This document shows positions 1 to 8,375 of a stretch of 41,510 bases of DNA, piece by piece (position 1 is the first letter of the stretch; every line of letters begins with the position of its first letter). The notes beneath the pieces were generated by a model. The model had not been told where the DNA came from. It ran no database searches and saw nothing but the letters and a program-made list of their open reading frames with translations. Source of the stretch: Phellopilus nigrolimitatus (taxonomy: Eukaryota; Basidiomycota; Agaricomycetes; Hymenochaetales; Hymenochaetaceae); the NCBI GenBank assembly GCA_021029095.1, contig JAJOHG010000229.1, positions 1 to 41,510 of the forward strand. Reading direction: 5' to 3'. A program made the translations under genes and the position numbers.

Positions 1-600
1 GAGCTTGTGATGACCTATGGGAATTCCTGAGAAACCGTGATACACGGATGAGGATGACATTGAAATAAGGACTTTTTTCAGGATGTGGTCCGTGCATTCC
101 ACGTCTTCGAAAAATCCATCGCCAGCAAGTTTCTTCTCTCCCGGACGTTTGACTCATCTTCTCGTCTCGCCTTTGCTTGTCAAGCGCACATACGCAGGTG
201 CAGATGCCACCTCAGACGTCTTGTGCTCTTCCTCTGCCAACTGGCTCGGAGGGGCTGAAACTAAACTTGCAGTCCAGCTCACTATGCAGATACTGCTCAC
301 GCCTACCTTGCTGTAGAACTGATCTCACTTATAGACATGGACATCAGCGTCGGGAGTTGCTGGCAGGCATTATTTTCACTTTTCGCTGTGGGTAGCTCGT
401 CATTACACTTCAACCGTGACTTTCTTCAAATTCCATTGGCAGGTAAAAGAGCTTCGCGCAGGATAGCTTTCCTTTTTTTGGTCCGTCCTCACGAGGATCA
501 GAATAACCTGCTACGTCACTCAACATGTGACGCCACAGTCATGGATCCGAGAAAAATGATGCTGTATGATGCGTGCACGCCATGCAGTTTGGAACTATTT
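1..600. other. No recognisable gene
   Basis: Several short open frames are present here, but none has a recognisable domain, signal peptide or supported splice structure. From about position 600 onward the sequence becomes alignable with the reverse strand around 13.5-13.6 kb, which marks the outer edge of the duplicated secreted-protein unit. Confidence 0.5.
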
Positions 601-713
601 TCGCTATTCGAGACGTCCAGACAGAACGATTGCGATTCGCACCGAAGTTCGTCAGCGTTGCGCGACTTCAGACGATTGATGTTATTTATTGGAGTGAGCC
701 AGCGTTAAACGTT

Positions 714-1266
714 AGTGATCCTGTGATGAACACGGCGATCAGACGCAGGGATCTTCTGGCAGACGGAAAGGAGTGACGATTTTACCTCGATCGACGTATG
801 TCTGCCATTCGTGTCTCGGGATTCGGGATTAGAAGCCTATGGCAAATATCTATATGTTTGCACAGACGGTGTCAGTGACTCCAAGCTGCGTTCTGGAAGA
901 AGTATAGTCATTTAGTGTCACTGACACGACATTATACACACAGATGTCTCGGATTTATAGGCTCCGATATGTATGCTGACGATCGTTTACTCGAGCACCG
1001 GACTGATCTCTTGCTTATATTCATGTCAAGGACGTCTAATTCATTTGTTCGACATCGGTCTGCATAGACATTGGCGCGATCGACATTGCGGGCTTGTCCC
1101 GGACGGGTTCTTGCCATTCTCTGAGCAGGGCGCATGCACAGACCTTCCCTCGAGGCATAAAAGCGCCTCGATGATTCTCTATGTTCTCCAGTCGTTTCAG
1201 CATTCCAGTTTACGACTACCAAGCCCTCACTCATTCAATATTCCTCGCTCGCAACTCCACGCTACA
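714..1266 (+). promoter_or_regulatory. Upstream module of small secreted protein 1
   Basis: This region is alignable in order with the upstream regions of the genes at 3254, 12947(-) and 14872(-). Shared blocks are a GATGAACACG...CAGACGGAAAGG segment (about 725-775), a GGTGTCAGTGACTCCAAG block (868-886), an ATGTCTCGGAT...TAGGCTCC block (943-965), a TCGAGCACCGGACTGATCTC block (991-1010) and a CAGACCTTC...TATA-like block. The TATA-like element is CATAAAAG (1156-1163), about 105 bases before the ATG. A perfect 13-base palindrome lies at 915-927. The blocks could be regulatory sites or simply young duplicate sequence. Confidence 0.6.
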
Positions 1267-1572
1267 ATGCTGCTCTCCAAGGTCACCACGCTCCTCGCAC
1301 TCTCCCTTTTTACGATCGCTGCACCGGCTGCACCGGGGGCGAATCTGGGGAACGCCGTTGCCAATGTCGTCGGCACTGTTAGTGGCATTGTCGACACTGT
1401 TAGTGGCACTGTCGGCACTGTTGGTGGAACTGCCGGCACTGTTAGCGGCACTGTTAGCGGCACTGTCGACAGCGTCGCTGGAGTTGTCCACAACATCGCT
1501 GGCGCTGCCGAGGGCATCAGCGACGTTCCCAACCTTGTCTTCGAAGGCACACTCGGAAGTATACTATCTTAA
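1267..1572 (+). CDS. Small secreted protein 1 (hydrophobin-derived, Cys-free)
   Basis: The gene encodes 101 residues in one exon. The first ~18 residues form a clear signal peptide (MLLSKVTTLLALSLFTIAA), followed by an alanine/proline joint and then a low-complexity Gly/Val/Thr/Ser stretch built from VSGTV/VGTV-like units (about residues 38-70) that is also visible as a DNA repeat. There is no cysteine. The signal peptide and promoter resemble those of the hydrophobin at 14292-14872, and a decayed hydrophobin second exon follows at 1637-1715. I infer a hydrophobin descendant that lost its disulphide core. A secreted wall or surface protein is plausible, but no function is known. The start was chosen because the signal peptide begins there and the spacing to the TATA-like element matches the paralogues. 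Confidence 0.7.
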   Translation: MLLSKVTTLLALSLFTIAAPAAPGANLGNAVANVVGTVSGIVDTVSGTVGTVGGTAGTVSGTVSGTVDSVAGVVHNIAGAAEGISDVPNLVFEGTLGSILS

Positions 1573-1630
1573 GCTGGTTCGTTTAATCCATGCGAAGTCC
1601 TTTTCCTTATACCGTCACTGATCGAATTTG

Positions 1631-1716
1631 CTACAGTGATACTGCGCCGGTCTGATGTGAGAATGACACCTCCAGTAAAGCAGGATACACATCTTGCACT
1701 GTTTGCTGATATTGAC
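1631..1716 (+). pseudogene. Relic of hydrophobin exon 2 behind small secreted protein 1
   Basis: A CTGATCGA...CTACAG acceptor-like segment (1618-1636) is followed by sequence that aligns base for base with exon 2 of the hydrophobin gene (14292-14370, minus strand). The run GCGCCGGT(C/T)TG(A/C)TG(T/C)GAGAA is shared, and similarity continues to the TGACTT at the hydrophobin stop. The paired cysteine codons TGC-TGC of the hydrophobin are TGA-TGT here, so this copy cannot encode the Cys6-Cys7 pair. It probably lies in the 3' untranslated region of the upstream gene. Confidence 0.6.
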
Positions 1717-1825
1717 TTCGAGATGCTTGCTTTTCAGAAGCCAGCATTCACGTGGAACGAACCCGAATACAAGCCACTTCTAAATTCCTTGAGAAATTGC
1801 AGTTTAGCGAGAACGTTTGTAATAG

Positions 1826-2660
1826 GACGTGTTCGGAACGGATAGAACAAATTTGTTGCCTTCCTATAGCATATAGACATTTGAGTCAATAGGTGTTTAA
1901 CCGGTGATTTTTTGAGTATAAGGTAGACAAGTGAAGAGCTCTATATGTTTTCCAGACGCTCAAATTGAAAAATAAATTTAGATTCATAGAGCTATATTCG
2001 CTTTTGTTACCCGTGAATGTTGTGATCGGTCATTGATTCCATTTTGTCAGATAGGGTGATAAGGCGCACAGATATGATACAGTTGTTGAAATACGAGGGG
2101 CGAGGTCGCCAGCAGTCGCACACAGTGGGTTCCGTTTGTCCCGTCGGCGGTGGTGGGCCGTGGGCAAACGCGATAGATAGCAAGTTACAATGAGTCAGCC
2201 TATATGCTAGTCGCTTACTAATCTACCCGATTTGTCCGTTACCCTGAAACAGTTTTTGAGTGTTCTGTTGAAATACGAGGGGCGAGGTCGCCAGCAGTCG
2301 CACACAGTGGGTTCCGTTTGTCCCGTCGGCGGTGGTGGGCCGTGGGCAAACGCGATAGATAGCAAGTTACAACGAGTCAGCCTATATGCTAGTCGCTTAC
2401 TAATCTACCCGATTTGTCCGTTACCCTGAAACAGTTTTTGAGGGTTCGCAGAAATTCCAACAACAGTTTGCTCGGAAAGCTAGCTTGTCATGAACCGCTG
2501 CTTTGCGGCGAAAAGTGTGAAAGACTACTACGCAGTGCCTGATCGACACAAGTTCTACGTTTTTGGGTTTTAGCATATCGAGCGGCTTCGGGTCGATCAC
2601 GCACAAACACGCATTCGTCTCGAAACGAGGACAACTATCTCCCAGCTTTTGAGGAAAACT
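1826..2660 (+). repeat. Segment repeated in inverted orientation at 11756-12170
   Basis: 1826-1960 matches the reverse complement of about 12045-12170 (shared landmark GAGCTCTATATGTTTTCCAG). 2490-2660 matches the reverse complement of about 11756-11920 (shared landmarks AAACCCAAAAACGTAGA, CTCAAAAGCTGGG and GATCAGGCACTGC). Together with the gene and promoter similarity, this shows that the unit carrying secreted protein 1 (about 600-2660) and the one carrying secreted protein 3 (about 13600-11756) are inverted copies. No open frame of interest lies here. Confidence 0.65.
2084..2447. repeat. Tandem duplication, two 182-base units
   Basis: Units 2084-2265 and 2266-2447 are nearly identical. I see one difference inside (CAATGAG versus CAACGAG) and one near the end (GAGTGTTC versus GAGGGTTC). 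Neither unit has an evident coding frame. It sits between the 3' flank of secreted protein 1 and the promoter of secreted protein 2, and the high identity implies a recent event. Confidence 0.9.
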
Positions 2661-2730
2661 TGCCCTGGCATGCAAAGCTGAAGGAAACGCCAAAGCATGC
2701 AGACTTGGATAACGACCTTCATGCAACTAG

Positions 2731-3253
2731 GTCTGATTTGTGATGAACACGATCAGTCGCAAGGAGACCCTGACAGACGGAAAGGGGTGATATAAATTGA
2801 AATATGTATGTCTGTCAAATTGTCTCGGGTCCTGTATTAGAAGCTTATGAAAAGTATTAATGTATTTGCATAGACGGTGTCAGTAGCTCCAACGCTACGT
2901 TTTGAAGAAGTGTATTTATCTAGTGACTGCTGAATGAGGACTCAAGCGTTGAATTACCACAGGGAATGTCTCGGATATGTAGGCTCCTATCTGTATATTG
3001 ACCATCGTGTGCTTGAGCACCGGACTTGTGTCTTGCTTGATCATTTTTGTGCCACGATTTTTAGTGCGTTTGTTCAATATCGTGGGCCTTTCCCTTACAA
3101 GTTCCTATCGTTCGCAGGACACATACACAGACCTTCGAGATATAAAACCGACTCGAAATTTCTCTCCGATCTTCAGTCGTTCTTACACCCCAGTTCACGA
3201 CTACTAAACGCTCCCCTTCAACCAATCTTCATCGCTCTCAGATCCCAGACATA
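2731..3253 (+). promoter_or_regulatory. Upstream module of small secreted protein 2
   Basis: The same ordered blocks as upstream of secreted protein 1 are present: GATGAACACGATCAG...CAGACGGAAAGG (2742-2787), GGTGTCAGTAGCTCCAA (2876-2892), a GAATTACCACAGGGAATGTC block (about 2951-2970) that is also present for secreted protein 3, CTTGAGCACCGGACTTG (3012-3028), and CAGACCTTCGAGATATAAAA with a consensus TATA box at 3141-3147, about 107 bases before the ATG. Confidence 0.65.
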
Positions 3254-3550
3254 ATGCTACTCTCCCAGATCATCGCGTTCCTCACACTTTCCCTTTTTAC
3301 GGTCGCCGCGCCGATGTGCTGCGAGTCGACCGAGTCCGTCAAAAACCCGCGTGCTCTGCTAAATCTGCGTGGTTTCACTGGGTCATCAGGCAACATTATT
3401 GCCGATGCCCTCCAGAACGTCGGCAGCACCATTGCATACCCCGCCATCCACGACGCGGGCAGCCTCGTCAGCGATGCGGGAAATGGCATCAACGTCGTAG
3501 CCGATAACCTGGGAGATAACCTCGACACCACCCTCGCCAACCTCCTGTAA
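3254..3550 (+). CDS. Small secreted protein 2 (retains a CC pair)
   Basis: The gene encodes 98 residues in one exon. Residues 1-19 are a signal peptide (MLLSQIIAFLTLSLFTVAA). The mature part starts PMCCESTESVKNP: its only cysteines are the adjacent pair Cys22-Cys23, and CCESTES resembles the CCDSTEE that contains Cys2-Cys3 of the hydrophobin at 14292-14872. The remainder is a mildly amphipathic Ala/Asn/Asp/Gly segment that aligns with secreted protein 3 (for example IHDAGSLVSDAGNGIN against AHDLGTAVKHAGQGVD). A decayed hydrophobin exon follows. I infer a secreted, hydrophobin-derived protein of unknown role. A conserved second-frame peptide after the stop (3543-3594) leaves the exact C terminus open. 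Confidence 0.7.
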   Translation: MLLSQIIAFLTLSLFTVAAPMCCESTESVKNPRALLNLRGFTGSSGNIIADALQNVGSTIAYPAIHDAGSLVSDAGNGINVVADNLGDNLDTTLANLL

Positions 3551-3594
3551 AGGAGGCTGTGAACAACTTTCTCGGAGACATCAACGGACTATAG

Positions 3595-3717
3595 GTGATT
3601 CGTTTTATGCACGCAATTTTTAATGTTACTGATCGAGCTTGTTGCAATGATGCTGCTTAGGTCCGCTGTGAGAAGTGCAAATTCTGCATACGTCTTATAC
3701 TGTGTACTGAATCCTGA
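3595..3717 (+). pseudogene. Relic intron and hydrophobin exon 2 behind secreted protein 2
   Basis: A donor-like GTGATTCG (3595), a branch-like TTACTGATCGA (3627-3637) and sequence alignable with hydrophobin exon 2 (about 3647-3717) are seen. The acceptor AG has become AA. The Cys6-Cys7 codons TGC-TGC are CGC-TGT, and AATCCTGATTGGC at 3710-3722 matches the AATCCTGACTTGC around the hydrophobin stop. The flank up to about 3870 also matches the 3' flank of secreted protein 3. Confidence 0.55.
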
Positions 3718-4006
3718 TTGGCAGATGGTCTTGTTGCGTTTTTTTATTTTGTATGCGAAATAGGATGATAAGGAAACTGAAAACTGTAACTACAGATCTG
3801 AATTTTTGATTTCTGTATGCTGACTTGTAATGAACCAATGCGTTTTGGTAAAAGACTAAAAGTGCTTGTGGGAATTCTGCTTTGGCCTGGGCTAAAGCCA
3901 CATTACGTATGCCAAAATGTTTTACTTCTTTCGGAGAGGATGGATTACTCAGACTGGTACCCTTTTCCTCTGTCTGACACGATGATTCTGCACTTGACGC
4001 ACTGCG

Positions 4007-5566
4007 ATGAGGGCGAGCGCGTCGACTGCGTATCTAAGACACACTGCAGGCAGGCCTGTCAACTTCACGAGCATCCGCTGTACCCGCGGGCGGCGCATGT
4101 CCGACTACAAGCCCCCCGCCTCCAATACACCTGAACCACCGGATGCATCGGGTTCTAACCCGCCCGAAAAACGGGGCCAAGTCGACCACTCCGCGAGCAC
4201 GCAGCTCCTCGCGGACGCCGCGCACGAGAAGGCGGACGAGGCCGCGCAGGCCGGCGCGGCTGCACGCGCGCTCGCCCGGGCGGAAGCGGCGGCGGGCGAG
4301 GCGAACTGGATGGGCGAGGAGCCGCTGCGCGCGGCGGTGCTGCGCATGCTCACGGACGCGCACAAGCCGCTGCGCGGGCCCGCGGTGCGCAGCGCGGACG
4401 AGAAGCTGCGCGGCGCGCCGCCCGCGGTCGCTGCGCCTGCGCCCTGTGCGGGCTGGGCGGCGGTGCCGCTGCTGCCCGCGGTGGAGGGCCACAGGCCGTG
4501 GCTCACGACGTTCAGGCCGCCCGCACACGGCGCGCCGAGCATCAAGCGCGGGGCCGTCGTCGCGCCCGTGCGTGCGGGGAGCGCGGGCGACGCGGAGAGG
4601 AAAGTGGAGCGCGAGGCGCGGAGGCGCGGCGAGGCAGCGGAGCGCCTGGGGCGCGCGCGCGAGTCGACGCTGAATTACCGGTTGGGGGTGGGCGCCAAAA
4701 GCGCGGAGGGCGCGCAGCGGCGGCCTGTGCCTCTGGGGATGAAGGGGTGGGCGAGCCTCGTCGAGGAGCGCATTGAGGTGGGTAGAAATTATTTATTATT
4801 TATTTATTATTTATTAATGCTTAATATACATGTGTAATCGACGACTGCAGCGCGCGCGTCAGGAGGGCCAGTTCAAGACGCTGAAGGGGCGAGGCAAGCC
4901 GCTTGCGTGCGAGACGGCGGAGGGAAACCCGTTCATCGCGCGCGAGGAGTTCCTCATGAACCGCATCGTGCAGCGCAACAGGGCCGCGCCGCCGTGGGTC
5001 GAGCTCCAAGCAGGTACGTACGCCGTGCATCCATCCCTCTTCCGAAAGATGCGTGTGCTCACGCGGGGGGCGGGGCAGAGCTCGACGCCGCCGTAGACAC
5101 GTTCCGTGCAGGGCTGCGCACGGCGTGGACGCGGCGCGCGGTGCGCACGCTCGCGGCGGGGCGCTCAGCAGAGTGGCTCGCGGGGCTCACGCCCGCGGCC
5201 GCGCGCGCGCTGCGCGACGCGGAGTGGGCGGCACGCGAGCGCGCGTACCACGAGGCGGCGCTGGGGGAGGTGAACGCGCTCGTGCGGCGGTACAACGGCG
5301 CGGCGCCGTACGCGGTGCGCCGGGCGCCGCTCGCGCGGGAGGCGGAGCTGGCACGGGCGTGTGCGGAGAGCGCGGAGGATGTCGTGCGGGGGGTGCGGGA
5401 GAGGCTGGCGGGGGCCGCGCGGCCTGGGGTGGGGGCAGTTGGTACCGGGCAAGAGGAGGACGAGGAGGGGAGGGGAGGAGGGCAGGGCGGGGCGGGGACA
5501 AGTGAGGATGGTGGGATTGGGGTGTGGAAGGTGGTGCGCGGGTGGTTCGGCAAGCTGCGGGCGTGA
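4007..5566 (+). CDS. DUF1992 / DnaJC28-like protein
   Basis: There are three exons (4007-4777, 4851-5013, 5079-5566) and 473 residues. The signature of the 'DnaJ homologue subfamily C member 28 conserved domain' (DUF1992) spans the first two introns: SLVEERIE, then GQFKTLKGRGKPL, then NPFIAREEFLMNRIV, then PPWVELQAELDAAVDTFR. Both introns have GT-AG ends and splicing keeps the domain in frame. No J-domain is visible, as is usual for fungal members. Residues 1-30 are rich in Arg/Ser/Thr and lack acidic residues, which suggests a mitochondrial presequence; an alternative start is the Met at residue 31 (MSDYKPP). The linker (about 50-230) is Ala/Arg/Glu rich and the C-terminal tail is Gly/Glu rich. 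Function is poorly known; DnaJC28 in animals is linked to Golgi trafficking. A degenerate copy follows at 5862-6310. Confidence 0.85.
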
Positions 5567-5639
5567 AATGCTTCTCGACTTTAATCTCGGCGGATTCTGC
5601 TGGTCTCGTTCTTCTACGCACATCGAATCTTGGAGTATG

Positions 5640-5830
5640 TATGCGCCTTCATGCACCCACGGGGACCACTTCGACTTCGAATGCGCAGAACGCATGCAGG
5701 TACTCCTTCACGGTATAAAGGCCGCTCGAGGACGCCCTCTGCTCCTCAGTTGCCCATCGCCCCAGCTCACGACTGAAAACCCTCCCGTCCCCTCTCCCCT
5801 CTCCCCCGTTGCCCGTTGCCCGACCTGACC
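5640..5830 (+). promoter_or_regulatory. Orphan hydrophobin-like promoter fragment
   Basis: ACTCCTTCACGGTATAAAGG (5702-5721) followed by CTCCTCAGTT and CAGCTCACGACTGAAAACCC resembles the TATA-to-start region of the hydrophobin (CGGTATAAAAGC...CTCCTCAGTCG) and of the small secreted proteins (AGTTCACGACTACTAAACG). No signal-peptide gene follows; instead the DUF1992 relic begins. It may be a leftover of another lost family member, or a chance TATA region. Confidence 0.35.
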
Positions 5831-5861
5831 TCTTCTAAGCGAAGTGCGCAGGGCAGACAGT

Positions 5862-6310
5862 GGAGGGGGGTGCGCAGCGACGGCCGGTGCGCGCCGGGGG
5901 CAGGGGCGGGCGAGCCTCGTCGTGGCGCGCGCGAAATGAGCAGGCAACCTACTTGTGCCGTGCATATACGTATACTTATGTGTATCTGTGATTGCAGCGC
6001 GCGCGCAGTCGTGTAGCGGAAGGGCCGTGCAGGCGCGGGTCGGGCTCCGAGAGGGTAGATACATACACGCTCGGTTCTGGAGATTCACTTGCTCACTTGT
6101 TCTCTCGCTCGGCAGAGCTCGACGCCGCGGTGTGCGCCCTCCGCTGCGCGCGGTCGCGCACGCTCACCGCGTGGCAGTCCAAGCGACTGTCCCGCGACGC
6201 TTGCGCCGAGCACCGGGGCGTAAGCGAGCGCGTCATGGCGTTGTTATTAGGAGGGATGTCGTGGGGGGTGTGCGGGGGCGGCTCGGTGGAGGATGGCTGC
6301 GGACGTCGGG
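5862..6310 (+). pseudogene. Degenerate partial copy of the DUF1992 gene
   Basis: Segments occur in the same order as in the intact gene at 4007-5566. CGGGCGAGCCTCGTCG (about 5907-5922) matches the end of exon 1. GATTGCAGCGCGCGCG matches the intron 1 acceptor and start of exon 2. CGGCAGAGCTCGACGCCGC (about 6109-6127) matches the intron 2 acceptor and start of exon 3. GGATGTCGTG...GGGGGTG matches the late part of exon 3. The donor of intron 1 is lost, much of exons 2 and 3 is deleted and no frame survives. Because the intron edges are retained, it arose by DNA duplication, not through a spliced RNA. Confidence 0.65.
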
Positions 6311-6430
6311 GAATGTAACTTAGCACGTGTAGTTCGTTCGCCGGTCCAGGACAAGATAGCCATTTCTCCACGGTATTTGAAAAGTGTGCTGCGCGCTTTC
6401 TACGGAAAGCAGGATTTGAGCCCGATTGTA

Positions 6431-6795
6431 TGCCCCCTGAATAAGGAAGGTGGTTCCCGTCTGCATCACCCTGCACATCCATATCGTCGCACTCACCGAA
6501 GAAAAGGCTGAACGGGATGTCCAACTGTGCAGAACTTGTTTTCGGACATATATGATAAAAATACATTATATACATGTACACAGTCGCTTCGAGGTTGCAC
6601 CCGTTTGCTTGCTTTCCACTTCTATCACGTGAGGTAGGTTGTAGTCCTGGCCACATTTTCCAGTCCTCAACGTAGATACTACATACATAGAATACAATGC
6701 ACTTTATAATGACTTGAGCTGGCGGTGTGACGTAGGCATTGGTGAATGACAACGGAGGAGTGTGGACGGGAACCACCTTCCTTATTCAGGGGCCG
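6431..6795. mobile_element. MITE-like element with 31-base terminal inverted repeats
   Basis: The ends 6431-6461 and 6765-6795 are inverted repeats matching at about 29 of 31 positions (core CCCCTGAATAAGGAAGGTGG). A TA dinucleotide flanks each end (6429-6430 and 6796-6797), as expected for a Tc1/mariner-type target duplication, although TA alone is weak evidence. The 365-base interior is AT-rich and has no transposase. This is probably a non-autonomous element that used a transposase encoded elsewhere. Confidence 0.55.
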
Positions 6796-6797
6796 TA

Positions 6798-7277
6798 GAC
6801 TTTCTACACAAGTTTGTTACATACTGTACCTTTTTGTTACTTCCTTGCTTACTTAGTAACGGCGAGTACAACGGGAGTGTACAAAGTTGAGACGCAAACA
6901 ATGTAGAGTAAGGTCTGGGCCTTGATGGGCCCCCGGCTGGTGTACAAACAGGTCTATTTGAAGCTCAAATACTTCCATGCGATCGGGGAGAACACGCTGG
7001 CTATATGCGCACAAAACGCACTCACTCCTCCCATCCTGCATGCGTCCCGTCGAGCAGTAACACGGCTGCACGAAAACTAAAACCAAAATAAAATAACTAT
7101 GGATGCGAGCTTTGCACATGTACATACATACATGTACATACATAAAAGAATAAGTCGACGGCTGGCCGGGAAAAAGACGTCGCAACGCGCGTGCGAGCCT
7201 CGTTGTGCGCCTCGCGGCCGCGGGCAGGCGGCCCAGGGCCCTGTTCGGGAACGGTCAGGCATCTAATCTCGTCCCGC
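6798..7277. other. Intergenic, with TACATA/TACATGTA repeats
   Basis: No gene was recognised. 7118-7146 is a run of TACATACATA and CATGTACATACATA units. The same TACATGTA palindrome recurs at several places in the window (about 6570, 11652, 26093, 26911, 29768). In fungal transcripts UACAUA-like motifs can act as polyadenylation efficiency elements, but the function here is not shown. Confidence 0.4.
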
Positions 7278-7284
7278 TATAAAA
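7278..7284 (+). promoter_or_regulatory. TATA box of the 79-residue protein gene
   Basis: TATAAAA lies about 147 bases upstream of the ATG at 7431 and is followed by a long C/T-rich stretch (7300-7410), a common layout for well-expressed fungal genes. Confidence 0.55.
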
Positions 7285-7430
7285 TACGGCTCTGCGCGCT
7301 TTCCCTCATCCCAATCCACCCCTTCTCTTCTCTTGATCTCTTGTTTGTGTGTACCGCCCATTCCTCGTCCCTGCCTATCCCCGCCCGCTTTTATCTTCCC
7401 CACCCCGAACAACAACAGACAGTGCTAGCT

Positions 7431-7893
7431 ATGTCCGACGAGATCGTGGTGCGTTGCGCAGCTGCGGGCCGTTGTGTAGAAGATGATGCTGAGGAGCTTT
7501 CTTTCTGATTTTTTTGGACAGCCCGGAGACATCGTCGCGGTCAACTACGGCGAGTACGGCCGCAAGGAGGGCCTCGTCGTCGGCTCGTCCGTCGACTTCG
7601 CCGTGCGTCTCCTCTTTTTTTTTTTCCCCTCCCCCTTCTTCGCGGTGCGGCAACTAGTATTGACGGAGGTCTCTTTCTTGCATGCAGGGCCGCCAAGTCG
7701 TCGAGGTCCAGTTCGAGCCGGGCGAGGTCTACAAGACCTGGTGCGTGCCCTTTTAAGCTCTCCTTCTCCTTCTACCGTCTGACAGAGCGCCTGCGCCGCC
7801 GCCAGGTACCCGAACGTCCGGCGCGTGCGCCGCACGGTGTCGTACAGCAACCCGTCGAAGCACCGCACGATCGAGCGCACCGTCTACTGGTGA
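7431..7893 (+). CDS. Small conserved-looking protein, SH3/Tudor-like
   Basis: There are four exons (7431-7448, 7522-7602, 7688-7740, 7806-7893) and 79 residues. All three introns have GTGCGT donors and CAG acceptors and join in frame to a TGA. The product begins MSDEIVPGDIVAVNYGEYG, continues with KEGLVVGSSVDF and VVEVQFEPGEVYKTWYPNVRR, and ends TIERTVYW. The alternation of short beta-like segments around GD-V-V-YG resembles small SH3/Tudor/KOW-like barrels, but I do not recognise the family. The first coding exon has only 18 bases, so automatic predictors may miss the gene. The strong TATA box, C/T-rich leader and heavy GC-ending codons suggest good expression. Confidence 0.7.
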
Positions 7894-8375
7894 TCCCCCG
7901 CCCCGCCTCGCCTTGTCCCGCCCCGGATCGACTCGGGCTGTTGTCTGCTACGTTTTTGTTGTTGTCCCCCCGCCTAGGAAAAAAGACCGCATGGCGCACA
8001 GCCGGAGTCCGCCCGTTTCTTGATTATGTACTATAGCGCATCCCCTCGTTTTCTTCCCACCTGCTGTCGTCGTCTTGCATGGAATTTTATGTACCGGGCT
8101 GCTCTCTTGGACTTCTACTTTTTTTTTTTCTCGGTGTGACGTGTGATTAAACAAATATTTTACTGCATACATATGTAAGCACGATTTGACACCGTGGCAC
8201 GGTCCGTGGGCCGAGAGACCGGCCTCCAAGCCAGGCCACGAGCGCTTTACACCTCTGCGTCTCTGCGTCACCGTCACCGCCCGTCTCTGCCAATGCACCA
8301 GCAAGCGGCGCCCGCCCGCGGTGTCCCGTCCTGAACAAAGCCCAGCCCAGCCCAGCCAGAGTCCTCCCCCGTTAC

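Noticed and set aside
4034..5695. Open frames of 140-176 codons antisense to or out of frame with the DUF1992 gene
   Set aside because: Composition is extreme (Arg/Ala/Pro), no motifs are seen, and the DUF1992 signature lies in the chosen frame.
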